A DNA stretch of 64,000 nt, taken from positions 62,001 to 126,000 of the forward strand of contig NZ_FLLQ01000004.1 in the NCBI RefSeq assembly GCF_900088415.1, given 5' to 3'. Source of the DNA: Vibrio mediterranei (GTDB lineage Bacteria > Pseudomonadota > Gammaproteobacteria > Enterobacterales > Vibrionaceae). A program made the position numbers and the translations under genes. The notes under the pieces were generated by a model, which searched no databases, was not told where the DNA came from, and saw only the letters and a list, made by a program, of their open reading frames with translations. Below, one piece after another: positions 25,909 through 36,188 of this stretch. The number at the start of each line of letters is the position of its first letter. The stretch's first letter is position 1.

Positions 25909-27273
25909 ATGGAAACGGTATTAGCAAAAATCGTCGAAGACAAAAAAATCTGGGTTGCGGCTCGTAAAGAGTCTCAACCGCTAGAAAGCTTTAAGGCCGA
26001 TCTAGTGCCATCAGATCGCAGCTTTTATGGAGCGCTGTCGACAGGAAAAGCTGCCTTCATTCTTGAGTGCAAAAAAGCGTCCCCATCTAAAGGGTTAATC
26101 CGCGACGATTTCGACTTGGACTACATAGCCTCGGTGTACAACAACCACGCAAGCGCGATCTCTGTTTTGACCGATGAGAAGTATTTCCAAGGTAACTTTG
26201 ACTTCCTACCCCAAGTTCGTCGTCAGGTTAAACAGCCAGTGCTATGTAAAGACTTTATGATTGACACTTATCAGGTCTATCTTGCTCGCCACTACAATGC
26301 TGACGCTATTCTTTTGATGCTTTCAGTACTTAATGATGACGAATATCGTGAGCTTGCAGCCGTTGCAGAGTCTCTCGACCTTGGTATTCTCACCGAAGTA
26401 AGTAACGAAGAAGAACTAGAGCGAGCTATTGCGCTTAAGGCGAAAGTTGTCGGCATCAACAACCGCAACCTTCGTGACCTGTCGGTGAATCTTGAACGCA
26501 CTAAGGAGCTTGCTCCAAAACTTCCTGAAGGAACCATCATCATCTCTGAATCTGGTATTTATAACCACCAGCAAGTTCGAGATCTTTGTCCGTTTGCTAA
26601 TGGCTTCCTAATCGGTAGTTCGCTCATGGCAGAAGACAACTTAGAACTTGCCGTTCGTAAAGTGCTGTTCGGAGAAAACAAAGTGTGTGGCCTGACCCAA
26701 GCAGACGATGCGGCAAAAGCTTACCAGGCTGGCGCAGTAAAAGGTGGTTTGATTTTCGTAGAAAAGTCTCCTCGCTACGTCGATTTAGAATCAGCTCGCA
26801 TGGTCATGAGTGGCGCTCCACTTGAGTTTGTTGGCGTATTTCAAAACCATAACCCGGAGTTTGTCGCAGATACAGCAAATCAACTGAAACTGTCTGCGGT
26901 ACAGCTGCACGGTAACGAAGACCAAGCCTACGTAGATACACTCAAACCTCTTCTTAATGATGATATCAAAGTGTGGAAAGCACACGGTGTCACCGATGAG
27001 CTGCCAGACCTAAACAGAATCAATGTTGACCGCCACTTATTGGATGCCAAGGTGGGTGAACAATCAGGCGGTACCGGGACAAGCTTTGACTGGCAATTAT
27101 TAAATAACACCACTGACATTATGCTAGCTGGAGGACTGTCTCCTGAGAATGTTAAGCAAGCTAGTGAGCTTGGATGCATCGGCTTAGATCTCAATTCGGG
27201 CGTTGAGTCCGCACCGGGTAAGAAAGATGCCGAAAAACTCAACCAAGCCTTCGCATTAATTCGAGATTACTAA
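25909..27273 (+). CDS. trpCF: Bifunctional indole-3-glycerol-phosphate synthase / PRA isomerase TrpC-TrpF
   Basis: A 454-aa fusion. The N-terminal half (about 1-255) is TrpC, with [13 protein letters not shown] and ISESGIYN. The C-terminal half is TrpF, with [11 protein letters not shown] at its start and [13 protein letters not shown], then GLDLNSGVE, at its end. The two domains carry out consecutive steps from phosphoribosylanthranilate to indole-3-glycerol phosphate. The fusion is normal in gammaproteobacteria. Confidence 0.96.
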   Translation: METVLAKIVEDKKIWVAARKESQPLESFKADLVPSDRSFYGALSTGKAAFILECKKASPSKGLIRDDFDLDYIASVYNNHASAISVLTDEKYFQGNFDFLPQVRRQVKQPVLCKDFMIDTYQVYLARHYNADAILLMLSVLNDDEYRELAAVAESLDLGILTEVSNEEELERAIALKAKVVGINNRNLRDLSVNLERTKELAPKLPEGTIIISESGIYNHQQVRDLCPFANGFLIGSSLMAEDNLELAVRKVLFGENKVCGLTQADDAAKAYQAGAVKGGLIFVEKSPRYVDLESARMVMSGAPLEFVGVFQNHNPEFVADTANQLKLSAVQLHGNEDQAYVDTLKPLLNDDIKVWKAHGVTDELPDLNRINVDRHLLDAKVGEQSGGTGTSFDWQLLNNTTDIMLAGGLSPENVKQASELGCIGLDLNSGVESAPGKKDAEKLNQAFALIRDY

Positions 27274-27319
27274 AACTTGCTCTAGTACGAGTAACAAGTT
27301 TCAACTAAAGGAATTTACC

Positions 27320-28510
27320 ATGTCTAAATTAGATGCCTATTTTGGCGAATACGGTGGACAATTTGTTCCACAGATCCTTGTCCCTGCACTGGATCAACTA
27401 GAGCAAGCCTTTATCGATGCTCAGGATGACCCTGAATTTCGTTCAGAGTTTATGTCCCTACTGCAAGAATACGCAGGGCGTCCAACGGCACTAACACTAA
27501 CTCGCAACCTCACCAAAGGCACCAAAACGAAGCTTTACCTTAAACGTGAAGATTTACTTCACGGTGGTGCTCACAAAACCAACCAAGTACTTGGCCAAGC
27601 TTTGCTTGCCAAACGTATGGGTAAAAACGAAATTATTGCCGAAACAGGCGCTGGTCAGCATGGGGTTGCAACAGCACTTGCTTGTGCGTTGCTTGGACTA
27701 AAATGCCGAGTATATATGGGTGCAAAAGACGTAGAACGTCAAAGCCCTAACGTTTTCCGCATGCGTCTGATGGGTGCTGAGGTAATTCCTGTTCATTCTG
27801 GTTCAGCAACACTAAAAGATGCCTGTAATGAAGCTCTACGTGACTGGTCAGCCAGCTACGAAGATGCGCACTACTTGCTAGGTACAGCGGCAGGCCCTCA
27901 CCCGTTCCCAACCATTGTACGTGAATTCCAACGTATGATTGGTGAAGAAACCAAAAATCAAATCCTAGCACGTGAAGGGGTTCTTCCTGACGCTGTTATT
28001 GCGTGTGTCGGCGGTGGCTCAAATGCCATTGGCATGTTTGCAGACTTTATTGAAGAAGAGAGCGTTCGCCTAATCGGTGTAGAGCCAGCTGGACTAGGAA
28101 TTGATACAGACCAACACGGCGCGCCATTGAAGCATGGTACTACTGGTATCTTCTTCGGCATGAAAGCACCACTTATGCAAGATCCACATGGCCAAATAGA
28201 AGAGTCTTATTCCGTATCTGCAGGTCTCGATTTCCCATCTGTTGGACCACAGCACGCTTATCTCAATAGTATTGGTCGAGCAGAGTACGAGTCTATTTCT
28301 GACGACGAAGCGCTCGAATCATTCCAAGAACTAGCACGCGGAGAAGGTATTATCCCAGCTCTTGAGTCTTCACACGCACTGGCTTACGCGTTAAAGATGG
28401 CACGCGAAAACCCAGAGAAGGAACAACTTCTTGTTGTTAACCTATCAGGACGCGGAGACAAAGATATATTCACCGTTCACGATATCTTAAAAGAAAAAGG
28501 AGTTATGTAA
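27320..28510 (+). CDS. trpB: Tryptophan synthase beta subunit TrpB
   Basis: A 396-aa PLP enzyme that condenses indole with serine. The PLP lysine is Lys86 in HGGAHKTNQ. The catalytic glutamate lies in [11 protein letters not shown], and the phosphate-binding loop is [13 protein letters not shown] precedes the ATG. The last base of its stop codon is the first base of trpA (TAATG), which couples synthesis of the two subunits of the alpha2-beta2 complex. Confidence 0.97.
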   Translation: MSKLDAYFGEYGGQFVPQILVPALDQLEQAFIDAQDDPEFRSEFMSLLQEYAGRPTALTLTRNLTKGTKTKLYLKREDLLHGGAHKTNQVLGQALLAKRMGKNEIIAETGAGQHGVATALACALLGLKCRVYMGAKDVERQSPNVFRMRLMGAEVIPVHSGSATLKDACNEALRDWSASYEDAHYLLGTAAGPHPFPTIVREFQRMIGEETKNQILAREGVLPDAVIACVGGGSNAIGMFADFIEEESVRLIGVEPAGLGIDTDQHGAPLKHGTTGIFFGMKAPLMQDPHGQIEESYSVSAGLDFPSVGPQHAYLNSIGRAEYESISDDEALESFQELARGEGIIPALESSHALAYALKMARENPEKEQLLVVNLSGRGDKDIFTVHDILKEKGVM

Positions 28511-29328
28511 TGAGCCTGAATCAAGATCGCTACAAAGAAATGTTTCAACGCCTGGGCGAGAAGAATCAAGGCGCTTTCGTTCCTTTCGTGACAATGGGAG
28601 ACCCATCCCCAGAGCTGTCTCTGAAAATCATCGAAACCTTAGTTGAGTCTGGCGCTGATGCGCTAGAGCTTGGCATGCCGTTCTCTGACCCTCAAGCGGA
28701 CGGTCCTACTATTCAAGGCGCAAACATTCGTGCTTTGGACTCAAAAACCACACCGACTATCTGTTTTGAGCTACTGGCAAAAATACGCTCAAAATACCCA
28801 GAGCTTCCAATTGGATTGCTCATGTACGCAAACCTAGTCTATTCAGGTGGCGTTGACACTTTCTATAAGAAATGCGCGGAAGTGGGCGTCGACTCAGTAC
28901 TTATCGCTGACGTCCCAACTAACGAAAGCAAAGAGTTTGTTGAAGCGGCTCATAAGCACGGTATTCACCCTATCTTTATTGCGCCACCAACAGCGAGTGA
29001 AGAAACCATTCAGCAAGTGGCAAAACTAGGCGGCGGCTATACCTACCTGCTTTCGAGAGCCGGAGTAACTGGTACTGAAACTAAAGCTAATATGCCTATG
29101 AATACTCAGCTAGATAAGCTCACTAAACATGATGCTCCGCCATCATTACTTGGTTTTGGTATTTCTGAGCCGAAACAAGTCTCTGAGGCATTGGCTGCTG
29201 GTGCGGCAGGAGCTATTTCTGGCTCTGCGGTCGTTAAAATCATCGAAAACAACTTAGCAGAGCCAGAAAAAATGCTAAACAAACTTTCTGAATTTGTTAA
29301 AGCGATGAAAGCCGCGACACAAAGGTAG
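28510..29328 (+). CDS. trpA: Tryptophan synthase alpha subunit TrpA
   Basis: A 272-aa TIM-barrel enzyme that cleaves indole-3-glycerol phosphate to indole, which is channelled to TrpB. The catalytic Glu53 is in [10 protein letters not shown] and Asp64 in ADGPTIQ. The phosphate-binding segments are [10 protein letters not shown] and [11 protein letters not shown]. It is the last gene of the trp operon and is followed by a strong terminator. Confidence 0.97.
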   Translation: MSLNQDRYKEMFQRLGEKNQGAFVPFVTMGDPSPELSLKIIETLVESGADALELGMPFSDPQADGPTIQGANIRALDSKTTPTICFELLAKIRSKYPELPIGLLMYANLVYSGGVDTFYKKCAEVGVDSVLIADVPTNESKEFVEAAHKHGIHPIFIAPPTASEETIQQVAKLGGGYTYLLSRAGVTGTETKANMPMNTQLDKLTKHDAPPSLLGFGISEPKQVSEALAAGAAGAISGSAVVKIIENNLAEPEKMLNKLSEFVKAMKAATQR

Positions 29329-29367
29329 ACGTTTTTTTAGACAGTTCATTTCGCCCTTTCATAACAG

Positions 29368-29399
29368 AAAAGTTGCGTCAATTGCGCAACTTTTTTTTT
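29368..29399 (+). terminator. Intrinsic terminator of the trp operon
   Basis: AAAAGTTGCG pairs with CGCAACTTTT around a 7-base loop, followed by a long T-run. Confidence 0.94.
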
Positions 29400-29465
29400 A
29401 CATCTTAACTTTCACAACTATTATCAATATCTTTCAATCCGTAAGTAATTATTAACCAAATTCAA

Positions 29466-29479
29466 AGCAAACGTTTGCT
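29466..29479. promoter_or_regulatory. PurR/LacI-type operator-like palindrome
   Basis: AGCAAACGTTTGCT is a perfect 14-base palindrome containing the GCAAACGTTTGC core of PurR boxes. It lies in the upstream region of the DAACS carrier gene. The flanking bases are not the full PurR consensus, so another LacI-family member is possible. Confidence 0.5.
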
Positions 29480-29660
29480 ATCGGTCAATAGAACAGCATT
29501 CCTTCTAATATTCTTATCTAAATCACCTCTAATTGATTTCTATCTATTGCTAACAGTGCTAATAAAGTGTAAAACCCCAACGAACATTAGTCTAACATTT
29601 GCCGTTCATCTGGGAGACTATGCTAGGATTTTATAATTTATTAGCACAGGAGTTAAGGAA

Positions 29661-30914
29661 GTGTTAAAAGAAAAGTTGATGCTAAACAATATTGGCGTCC
29701 AAGTCGTGATTGCAATGATCCTAGGTACCCTAATCGGTGCCATGATGGGTGAATCTGCGTCTATGTTTGCCCCATTGGGTACTATCTTTATTAATCTAAT
29801 TAAGATGTTAGTCATTCCTTTGGTTGCTGTAGCTCTGATTTCAGGTGCTGCAGGCCTTGGTAACAGTAGTAACGCAGGTAAAGTTGGTGTCACCACACTA
29901 GCTTATTTTGGTCTAACTTCAGCTCTAGCAGTGGCGTTAGCGCTTGTTATGGGTGAAGTGTTCCAACCAGGTATTAATATCGATACAGCAGGCATCGAAG
30001 GCATGTTCTCTGCTGAATACGCTTCTAAGGGCGACCTACCTTCTTTCTGGGCAACCATTACAGGTATGATCCCGACCAACGTTTTTCAGTCCTTAAACGA
30101 AGCAAACATCCTACAGATCTTGGTGTTCTGCCTATTCTTTGGTATCGGCCTTTCTAAACTAGAAGAAACTCGTCGTAACCCTCTTCTTAATGGCGTAAAC
30201 GCAATCGTTGATGTTATGGTGTGGATGATCAACAAAGTGATGATCATTGCTCCTATCGGCGTATTCGGCCTAATGGCAGAAGCTGTTGGCACCTTCGGCT
30301 TTGGTGCGCTAATGGTGGTATTCAAGCTCTTCGTCGTCTACATTGCAGCCATCCTTATCTTCGGCTTTGTTGTATACCCGCTGATGATTCAAGTGTTTAC
30401 AAAGACCTCAGCGAAGAAGTTCATTAGTGCAATGAAAAAGCCTCAAGCAGTTGCGCTTTCGACGGCTTCTTCAATGGCAACACTACCTGTGACTATGGAC
30501 ACAGTAGAAAAAGAGTTAGGTGTTAAGAACTCGACAGCGTCGTTCGTACTGCCACTTGGTGCGACCATCAATATGTCTGGTAACGCAATTTACTATGGTT
30601 TGGTAGCTATCTTCTTTGCACAGTTATTCAATATCGATCTTTCAATGGGTGCATACATTGCTATCATCGTGACATCGACATTAGGTGCGGTTGGTCAAGC
30701 CGGTGTTCCTGGTCCGTCATTCCTTGTCGTAGCGGTACTACTGGCGGCAGGCATTCCTATTGAAGGCCTACCTCTGCTATTCGCTCTAGACCGTATCTTC
30801 GACATGATTCGTACTGCTCTAAACATCACTGGTGATGCAGCTTGTGCGGTCATCGTTGATGCTCTGGTTGAAGAAGAAGCACAAGAGGCTGAGTTACAAA
30901 AACAGCAAGCGTAA
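29661..30914 (+). CDS. Dicarboxylate/amino-acid:cation symporter (DAACS/GltP family)
   Basis: A 417-aa sodium- or proton-coupled carrier of the glutamate transporter fold. The serine-rich re-entrant hairpin 1 is ALSTASSMATLPVT, the TM7 motif reads NMSGNAIYYG where NMDGT is usual, and TM8 has the expected RTALNITGDAACA. The NMSG variant may change cation or substrate preference. The GTG at 29661 is used because AGGAG lies 8 bases before it; an ATG six codons later is possible. The C-terminus is acidic (LVEEEAQEAELQ). A strong terminator follows, so it is probably a single-gene unit. Confidence 0.9.
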   Translation: MLKEKLMLNNIGVQVVIAMILGTLIGAMMGESASMFAPLGTIFINLIKMLVIPLVAVALISGAAGLGNSSNAGKVGVTTLAYFGLTSALAVALALVMGEVFQPGINIDTAGIEGMFSAEYASKGDLPSFWATITGMIPTNVFQSLNEANILQILVFCLFFGIGLSKLEETRRNPLLNGVNAIVDVMVWMINKVMIIAPIGVFGLMAEAVGTFGFGALMVVFKLFVVYIAAILIFGFVVYPLMIQVFTKTSAKKFISAMKKPQAVALSTASSMATLPVTMDTVEKELGVKNSTASFVLPLGATINMSGNAIYYGLVAIFFAQLFNIDLSMGAYIAIIVTSTLGAVGQAGVPGPSFLVVAVLLAAGIPIEGLPLLFALDRIFDMIRTALNITGDAACAVIVDALVEEEAQEAELQKQQA

Positions 30915-30938
30915 CTTAGGCCAAAAAACCAGTTTCAC

Positions 30939-30970
30939 GGGCTGTCACTTTATAGTGACAGCCCTTTTTT
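30939..30970 (+). terminator. Intrinsic terminator after the DAACS gene
   Basis: GGGCTGTCACT pairs with AGTGACAGCCC around loop TTAT and is followed by a T-run. Confidence 0.94.
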
Positions 30971-31043
30971 ATATAAAACTGTTTTAATATGATTTTTCTA
31001 CTAGGTTATCTATGGTTACAAACAAAAGGAGTTTGACGTACCC

Positions 31044-31709
31044 ATGGGAAAGATAATCTTTTATATGCCGACACCAACCTCTGACGCTCGAGCTTGGATG
31101 GAGTATGGTGAAATGACCGACGAGGATGGCAATTTCTCTGACAACATAATGCATCGCAAAAACCATCGCTGGATACAACATCTTGCTACGACCAAAGATA
31201 AAGAAGCCATTCAGATCTGGTATCAAAAAGGCGTTACCATTAACGAGCTAGTCAATATTTCTAATGATGATCAAATATATATCCGTGGACATGGATTCCC
31301 GGGGAAAGAACATATCACCATGGCTAAATGCTGGGGCACTGTCGTAGGTCACAGGTTTGTCGTCGACCGACTAAAAGAAAATGGCCTTCCAAAGACTTTT
31401 ACAGGCAAAATCAAATGCTATAACTGTAACAGTGCCTCCTGGGTAAATGGTCAGCGAAGCTTCGCTCAAGCTCTTGCTGATTATATGTATGGCTGGGGCT
31501 ACGATAAATGTACTTACTACGGTTACAGAGGAAAGCTCGACTCCTACTATAAAAACGGATTTGATGGCATACACAAGTACATCCGTGGCGGCAATTTCAC
31601 CGATGGTGTCTGCCGAGCCAGTGATGCCAGAGTGCAAATAAAGCCGCAAGATCTTAATCCCCCTCAGTACGCATCGATCTCTGGTTTAAAAAAACCTATC
31701 ACCGAATAG
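31044..31709 (+). CDS. Probable clan-CD (C80-like) cysteine-hydrolase-fold protein, 221 aa
   Basis: I do not recognise a named family, but the core resembles the cysteine protease domain of MARTX-type toxins. A strand ending in RGHG (His83) comes first. A helix with VVDRLKENGL follows, then a strand ending in a cysteine, GKIKCYNCNSAS (Cys128 best placed). Next is an amphipathic helix (SFAQALADYM) and a strand leading to YYGYRGKL. His-Gly and Cys are the catalytic pair in that clan. No signal peptide, membrane segment or toxin domain is present, and cysteines are frequent (96, 125, 128, 156, 190). The ATG lies 12 bases after AAGGAG, a long spacing. It stands alone, with its own terminator. Confidence 0.6.
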   Translation: MGKIIFYMPTPTSDARAWMEYGEMTDEDGNFSDNIMHRKNHRWIQHLATTKDKEAIQIWYQKGVTINELVNISNDDQIYIRGHGFPGKEHITMAKCWGTVVGHRFVVDRLKENGLPKTFTGKIKCYNCNSASWVNGQRSFAQALADYMYGWGYDKCTYYGYRGKLDSYYKNGFDGIHKYIRGGNFTDGVCRASDARVQIKPQDLNPPQYASISGLKKPITE

Positions 31710-31732
31710 TGTATTAGGAATAGAAGATTAAC

Positions 31733-31758
31733 AAAGGCCCGACTTTTCGGGTCTTTCT
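31733..31758 (+). terminator. Terminator after the 221-aa gene
   Basis: AAAGGCCCGA pairs with TCGGGTCTTT (one G-U pair in RNA) around loop CTTT. Confidence 0.75.
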
Positions 31759-31887
31759 AACTCGTCTCGTCACTGGCACACCTCCCTTGTCCCGAGCATC
31801 TTCACCACGAATTTGTTCAAATTGTTTTGTATTGGCAACGTTTTGGTTACACTGTCGTGAATCATCACTGAAAGGTTTGCGAGAAAC

Positions 31888-32460
31888 ATGAAGCAACTAC
31901 TTGATTTTATTCCACTGATTATCTTTTTCGTTCTATATAAGATGCAAGATATCTACGTGGCTACGGGCGCATTGATCGTCGCAACCGCAGTTCAAATCGT
32001 CGTCACCTATTTCCTATATAAGAAAGTCGAAAAAATGCAGGTCATTACCTTCTTAATGGTCGCTGTGTTTGGAGGCATGACAATATTCTTGCATGATGAC
32101 AACTTCATAAAATGGAAAGTAACTATTGTTTACGTGATATTTGCGATAGGTCTAGCGGTTAGTCATGCGATGGGACGAAGTGCTATTAAAGGTATGCTGG
32201 GTAAAGAAATCACCTTACCTGACGCGGTTTGGGCCAAAGTAAACTATGCGTGGGTTGGCTTCTTTTCTTTCTGCGCGGGTTTGAACATTTACGTCGCTTA
32301 CTCCCTTCCACTCGACGTTTGGGTAAACTTTAAAGTCTTCGGCCTATTGGCAGCTACCCTGCTCTTCACCATTCTCACTGGTGTATATATCTACAAACAC
32401 ATCCCGAAAGATGAAGAAGGCAAACCTGCCAAAAATGAGAACCAAGATCATACATCTTGA
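31888..32460 (+). CDS. yciB: YciB, inner-membrane septation-linked protein
   Basis: A 190-aa inner-membrane protein with about five membrane segments and the family opening [20 protein letters not shown]. Later motifs are [14 protein letters not shown] and [20 protein letters not shown]. YciB proteins affect septation and envelope integrity in enterobacteria. The C-terminus is short and charged ([14 protein letters not shown]). It is the first of the yciB-yciA-yciI group, in the same order as near trp in E. coli relatives. A hairpin lies between it and yciA. Confidence 0.93.
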   Translation: MKQLLDFIPLIIFFVLYKMQDIYVATGALIVATAVQIVVTYFLYKKVEKMQVITFLMVAVFGGMTIFLHDDNFIKWKVTIVYVIFAIGLAVSHAMGRSAIKGMLGKEITLPDAVWAKVNYAWVGFFSFCAGLNIYVAYSLPLDVWVNFKVFGLLAATLLFTILTGVYIYKHIPKDEEGKPAKNENQDHTS

Positions 32461-32500
32461 TTCAAGGCGGAAGTTTTGTATACTCCGCAGATAATTGAAA

Positions 32501-32527
32501 ACAGCGACCTACGGGTCGCTGTCTTGT
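32501..32527 (+). terminator. UACG-tetraloop hairpin between yciB and yciA
   Basis: ACAGCGACC pairs perfectly with GGTCGCTGT around TACG, giving a C(UACG)G tetraloop, which is very stable in RNA. Only a mixed tail (CTTGTTTC) follows, so it may be a partial terminator or an RNA-processing or stability element. It ends 23 bases before the yciA start. Confidence 0.65.
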
Positions 32528-32545
32528 TTCAGGAAGACTATAACC

Positions 32546-32947
32546 ATGACCAATACAACATCAAACACACCTAAAGGCCAACCTATAATTCGCACTCTGG
32601 CTATGCCGGAGAATACCAACGCGAATGGCGATATATTTGGTGGTTGGATTATGTCTCAATTGGACTTAGCCGGCGGTATCCTGGCGAAAGAGATCTCTCA
32701 TGGCCGTATCGTGACGGTTTCAGTTTCAGGAATCACGTTCAAGCACCCCGTAAAAGTTGGCGATGTGGTTTGCTGCTACGGTGAATGCACCAAAATTGGT
32801 AACACCTCAATGACGATCAACCTAGAAGTATGGGTTAAACCCGTAAGTTTAGAAGGTGTCGGGGAGCGTTACCAAGTATGTGAAGCTACCTTCCATTACG
32901 TTGCCATTGATGCAAATGGACGCCCCCGTCCAATTAATCCAAATTAA
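32546..32947 (+). CDS. yciA: Acyl-CoA thioesterase YciA
   Basis: A 133-aa hotdog-fold thioesterase that hydrolyses short and long acyl-CoAs. The catalytic region is AMPENTNANGDIFGGWIMSQLDLAGG, with the conserved Asn and Asp, and the HPVKVGDVVCCYGE strand is also diagnostic. The ATG at 32546 follows AGGAAG by 9 bases; the upstream in-frame extension to 32495 would run through the hairpin and lacks a ribosome site. Confidence 0.93.
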   Translation: MTNTTSNTPKGQPIIRTLAMPENTNANGDIFGGWIMSQLDLAGGILAKEISHGRIVTVSVSGITFKHPVKVGDVVCCYGECTKIGNTSMTINLEVWVKPVSLEGVGERYQVCEATFHYVAIDANGRPRPINPN

Positions 32948-33020
32948 AGCAGTTCTAGCGATGACTTTTCCGTGAAAAAATGACATCTTAAGAAGACATG
33001 ACTATTTGAAGGAAACAAAT

Positions 33021-33317
33021 ATGTGGTACGTTATTTTTTCACAAGACGTTGAGAACTCATTAGAAAAACGTCTCAGCGTTCGCCCACAACATCTGGAAAG
33101 ACTTCAAACACTCCAAGATGAAGGTCGATTGCTCACCGCAGGCCCAATGCCAGCCATTGACAGTGATAATCCGGGAGATGCTGGGTTTACAGGCTCAACC
33201 GTTATTGCTGAGTTCGAGTCGTTAGCGGCAGCGCAGCAATGGGCAGATGCCGACCCATACATTGAAGCTGGTGTTTATGCTAACGTTATCGTTAAACCAT
33301 TTAAGAAAGTATTCTAA
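33021..33317 (+). CDS. yciI: YciI-family protein
   Basis: A 98-aa ferredoxin-like small protein. The opening [45 protein letters not shown] matches the YCII family, whose conserved His and Asp form a putative active site; cellular function is not settled. The ATG at 33021 lies 7 bases after AAGGA. It ends 9 bases before the next lipoprotein gene, so the two are probably co-transcribed. Confidence 0.92.
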   Translation: MWYVIFSQDVENSLEKRLSVRPQHLERLQTLQDEGRLLTAGPMPAIDSDNPGDAGFTGSTVIAEFESLAAAQQWADADPYIEAGVYANVIVKPFKKVF

Positions 33318-33326
33318 AGGCGAACG

Positions 33327-33731
33327 ATGAAAAAATCTCTTTGGATGGTTATCACGGCAGTGACCGTGTTAGCGGGCTGTTCTAGCACCAACGATGACCA
33401 ACAGCGTCAGATAGAAATGCTAGCTCAAAGCCGCGCTAGCGTGTTGTCTTCTGGTTTGCCGATCGAACAGGGCCCGTTGTCCATCATGAAGGCCTCTGCC
33501 AACAAAGGTACGGTTGAGATTATGATGATCTACAATACCGATGCTAAAGGCGCTAAACCGCTTGATACGGTATTGCGTAATAGCATGAACTATTACTGTA
33601 CCGACCGTGAAGTGAAAGCAAATCTGGATATGGGCTTGGCCTACCGGATCAAAATTCGCAACTCGCGCGGTCAACTTATGGTAGACCAGCTTGTCACAAA
33701 AGACTATTGCGACAAGCCGCCTGCGAACTAA
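33327..33731 (+). CDS. Type II secretion pilotin-like lipoprotein (GspS-beta/AspS type)
   Basis: A 134-aa predicted lipoprotein with lipobox VLAGC (Cys18). The mature part (SRASVLSSGLPIEQGPLSIMKA, then VEIMMIYNTDAKG) resembles the AspS/GspS-beta pilotins that guide the type II secretin to the outer membrane. Two cysteines (in YYCTDRE and KDYCDK) could form the disulfide seen in that family. It is not near secretion genes in this window, which is usual for AspS-type pilotins. The family call is from recall and is moderately certain. The gene follows yciI closely. Confidence 0.6.
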   Translation: MKKSLWMVITAVTVLAGCSSTNDDQQRQIEMLAQSRASVLSSGLPIEQGPLSIMKASANKGTVEIMMIYNTDAKGAKPLDTVLRNSMNYYCTDREVKANLDMGLAYRIKIRNSRGQLMVDQLVTKDYCDKPPAN

Positions 33732-33742
33732 TTCGAATCATC

Positions 33743-33776
33743 AAAAAAGGCTTGCATCTGCAAGCCTTTTTTATTT
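33743..33776. terminator. Bidirectional terminator between the pilotin-like gene and metE
   Basis: AAAAAAGGCTTGC pairs with GCAAGCCTTTTTT around loop ATCT. T-runs on both strands serve both convergent genes. Confidence 0.93.
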
Positions 33777-33785
33777 TTCCACCGA

Positions 33786-36065
33786 TTAACTTAGCTTTCT
33801 ACGTAAGTTACTCGCTGCTTTCACCAAGTTGTTTAATGATACTTCCGTTTCTTCCCAGTTACGTGTTTTTAAGCCGCAGTCCGGGTTCACCCAGAGTCTC
33901 TCTGCAGGAATGCGCTCAGCTGCTTTCTCAATCAACTGCTCAATCCATTCAACGGTCGGAATGTTTGGAGAGTGGATATCGTAAACCCCCGGTCCAATCT
34001 CATTTGGATAGTTAAACTCTTCAAACGCATTTAGCAGTTCCATATTTGAACGAGAAGTTTCAATAGTAATCACGTCTGCATCTAACGCAGCCACAGATTC
34101 AATGATTTCATTAAACTCGCTGTAACACATATGAGTGTGTATTTGTGTTTCTGGTTTAGCACTTGCAGCAGACACCTTGAATGCTTTCACCGCCCACTCT
34201 AAATACGCTTTATGGTCACGCTGTTTTAACGGTAAGCCTTCGCGAATTGCAGGTTCGTCAATCTGAATGATATTAATTCCAGCGTTCTGCAAATCATTAA
34301 CTTCATCTTGAAGTGCTAATGCAAGCTGATTGGCTATCGTTTCTCGCGTCACATCCTCACGAGGGAACGTCCAGCATAAGATAGTTACAGGCCCCGTTAA
34401 CATACCTTTCATCGGTTTTGAGGTTAGCGACTGAGCGTAGGTTGACCACTCAACTGTCATTGGCTTGTCACGTTCTATATCAGCAACCACGATGGCGGGT
34501 TTCACACAGCGCGATCCATAACTCTGTACCCAACCAAATTGAGTAGTTTGAAAGCCTGAAAGATTCTCTGCAAAATACTCCACCATATCATTACGTTCAG
34601 CTTCACCGTGCACCAAAACATCTAATCCGGTGGCTTCTTGTCGCTCTACTGTATCTTTGATAAATGCATGCATAGCGGTTTGATAACTTGAAAAATCAAT
34701 GTCATTACGTTTGTACGCTGCACGTGTTTGTCGAACCTCAGACGTTTGCGGGAAAGAACCTATCGTCGTAGTTGGCAATAAAGGAAGCTTCAATACTTCT
34801 TTCTGGTGATGGGCTCGCTCATCATAAGGTGCGCAGCGATCACCGTTGGTTTGACCCAGAGCGGCAACACGCTTTTGAACCTCAGGCTTATTCACCCAAG
34901 TCGATAGCTCACGTTCTATAATTGGTTGACTGTATTGAGCACAATACTGTTTTGCATTTTCATCACCATCTAATGCCTTAGCCAACCATTGCACTTCACT
35001 AACCTTCTGTTTGGCAAAAGAGAACCAGTTTTTTGTCCCTTCTGGAAGTTTGGTTTCCAGTTCCAAATCAACCGGGCTGTGTAGCAGAGAGCATGAGGTG
35101 GCCACCCACAAACGTTCACCAAGCTTTTCTTTCACTGACTGCAATTGTTGGAGCTTACTGTGTAAATTTGCGCGCCATACATTTCGGCCATTGATAGTAC
35201 CGACCGATAACACCCAATCTTCTGGCAATTGATCAACCACGATATCTAGCTGTTCGGGAGCCGCTGCCACATCAATGTGCAGGCCATCGACACTTAGTTG
35301 CTTAATCACATCTAACGATTCAACAACAGAGTCAAAATAGGTTGTCAGTAGCACCTTCACGTCACTTCTAATTACCTGATAAGCAAGCTTAAAACTACTT
35401 AGCCATGGCTTTGGAAGCTCAAGAGACAATATTGGCTCGTCAATTTGCACCCACTCTACACCCAGCTTTTCTAGCTTCGCTAAGATAGATTGGTAGGCTG
35501 TCAAAAGACGCGGCAACAGCGTGAGTCTATCAAAACCGCCTTCGACTTCTTTACCAAGGTAAAGGTAACTCAAGGGACCTAGAAGCACAGGTTTCACATT
35601 GCGGTTATTTTGCTGAGCTTCATTTATCTCATCGAATAACTGGGTCCAACTGACTTGAAAACTATCTTGAGAGGAAAACTCAGGAACAATGTAGTGATAG
35701 TTTGTGTTAAACCACTTCGTCATGTCTGACGCTGCTTCGCCACTGCAGCCGCACTGAGCTTGTGACTGACCTCGTCCTACACGAAAAAGAGTATCAAGGT
35801 CAGGAAAGCCTTTAGCATGACGCTTTGGCACATGGCCTAATAGTAAGCTGGTACCAAGTACATGGTCATACCAAGCAAAATCACCCGCTGTCACGAAAGA
35901 CAATTCATTATCTCGCTGCAGAGCCCAGTTGTTCTCTTTGATGTCACTTGCGGCTTGCTTGAGAGCAGCTTGGTCGCTCTCCCCTTTCCAGTATTTTTCT
36001 AGAGCAAATTTGAGCTCGCGTTTTTCACCGATACGTGGATAGCCAAGAATGTGCGTTACTGTCAT
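33786..36065 (-). CDS. metE: Cobalamin-independent methionine synthase MetE
   Basis: A 759-aa enzyme that transfers a methyl group from methyl-tetrahydrofolate triglutamate to homocysteine. The N-terminal [28 protein letters not shown] and the C-terminal zinc site are clear: HMCYSEF gives His and Cys, [12 protein letters not shown] gives Glu, and NPDCGLKTR gives the last Cys. The length is standard. It is divergent from metR, and the gap between them carries MetR and MetJ sites. Confidence 0.97.
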   Translation of the reverse strand: MTVTHILGYPRIGEKRELKFALEKYWKGESDQAALKQAASDIKENNWALQRDNELSFVTAGDFAWYDHVLGTSLLLGHVPKRHAKGFPDLDTLFRVGRGQSQAQCGCSGEAASDMTKWFNTNYHYIVPEFSSQDSFQVSWTQLFDEINEAQQNNRNVKPVLLGPLSYLYLGKEVEGGFDRLTLLPRLLTAYQSILAKLEKLGVEWVQIDEPILSLELPKPWLSSFKLAYQVIRSDVKVLLTTYFDSVVESLDVIKQLSVDGLHIDVAAAPEQLDIVVDQLPEDWVLSVGTINGRNVWRANLHSKLQQLQSVKEKLGERLWVATSCSLLHSPVDLELETKLPEGTKNWFSFAKQKVSEVQWLAKALDGDENAKQYCAQYSQPIIERELSTWVNKPEVQKRVAALGQTNGDRCAPYDERAHHQKEVLKLPLLPTTTIGSFPQTSEVRQTRAAYKRNDIDFSSYQTAMHAFIKDTVERQEATGLDVLVHGEAERNDMVEYFAENLSGFQTTQFGWVQSYGSRCVKPAIVVADIERDKPMTVEWSTYAQSLTSKPMKGMLTGPVTILCWTFPREDVTRETIANQLALALQDEVNDLQNAGINIIQIDEPAIREGLPLKQRDHKAYLEWAVKAFKVSAASAKPETQIHTHMCYSEFNEIIESVAALDADVITIETSRSNMELLNAFEEFNYPNEIGPGVYDIHSPNIPTVEWIEQLIEKAAERIPAERLWVNPDCGLKTRNWEETEVSLNNLVKAASNLRRKLS

Positions 36066-36154
36066 GTTGATGTCCTTTATCTGAAGCTGTCTGGATGGCT
36101 AAACTATCTCCCAGCCAATAAATATGAACAATCTCAAATTATTCACATTGAATA

Positions 36155-36167
36155 TGAAATTAATTCA
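36155..36167. promoter_or_regulatory. MetR binding site
   Basis: TGAAATTAATTCA fits the MetR consensus TGAA-N5-TTCA exactly. It lies between divergent metE and metR. A weaker half-match starts at 36125 (TGAACAATCTCA). Confidence 0.8.
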
Positions 36168-36188
36168 ACAACAGTTCGAAATAATTAT

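Larger units (their letters stand above)
29329..29660. other. Intergenic region after the trp operon
   Basis: No gene was seen. It contains the trp terminator (29368-29399), then A/T-rich sequence with a perfect 14-base PurR-like palindrome at 29466-29479, about 180 bases before the DAACS carrier gene. I could not place a promoter with confidence. Confidence 0.55.

Noticed and set aside
31714..31896. Minus-strand 60-aa frame before yciB
   Set aside because: It overlaps the terminator of the preceding gene and has no ribosome site or recognisable content.
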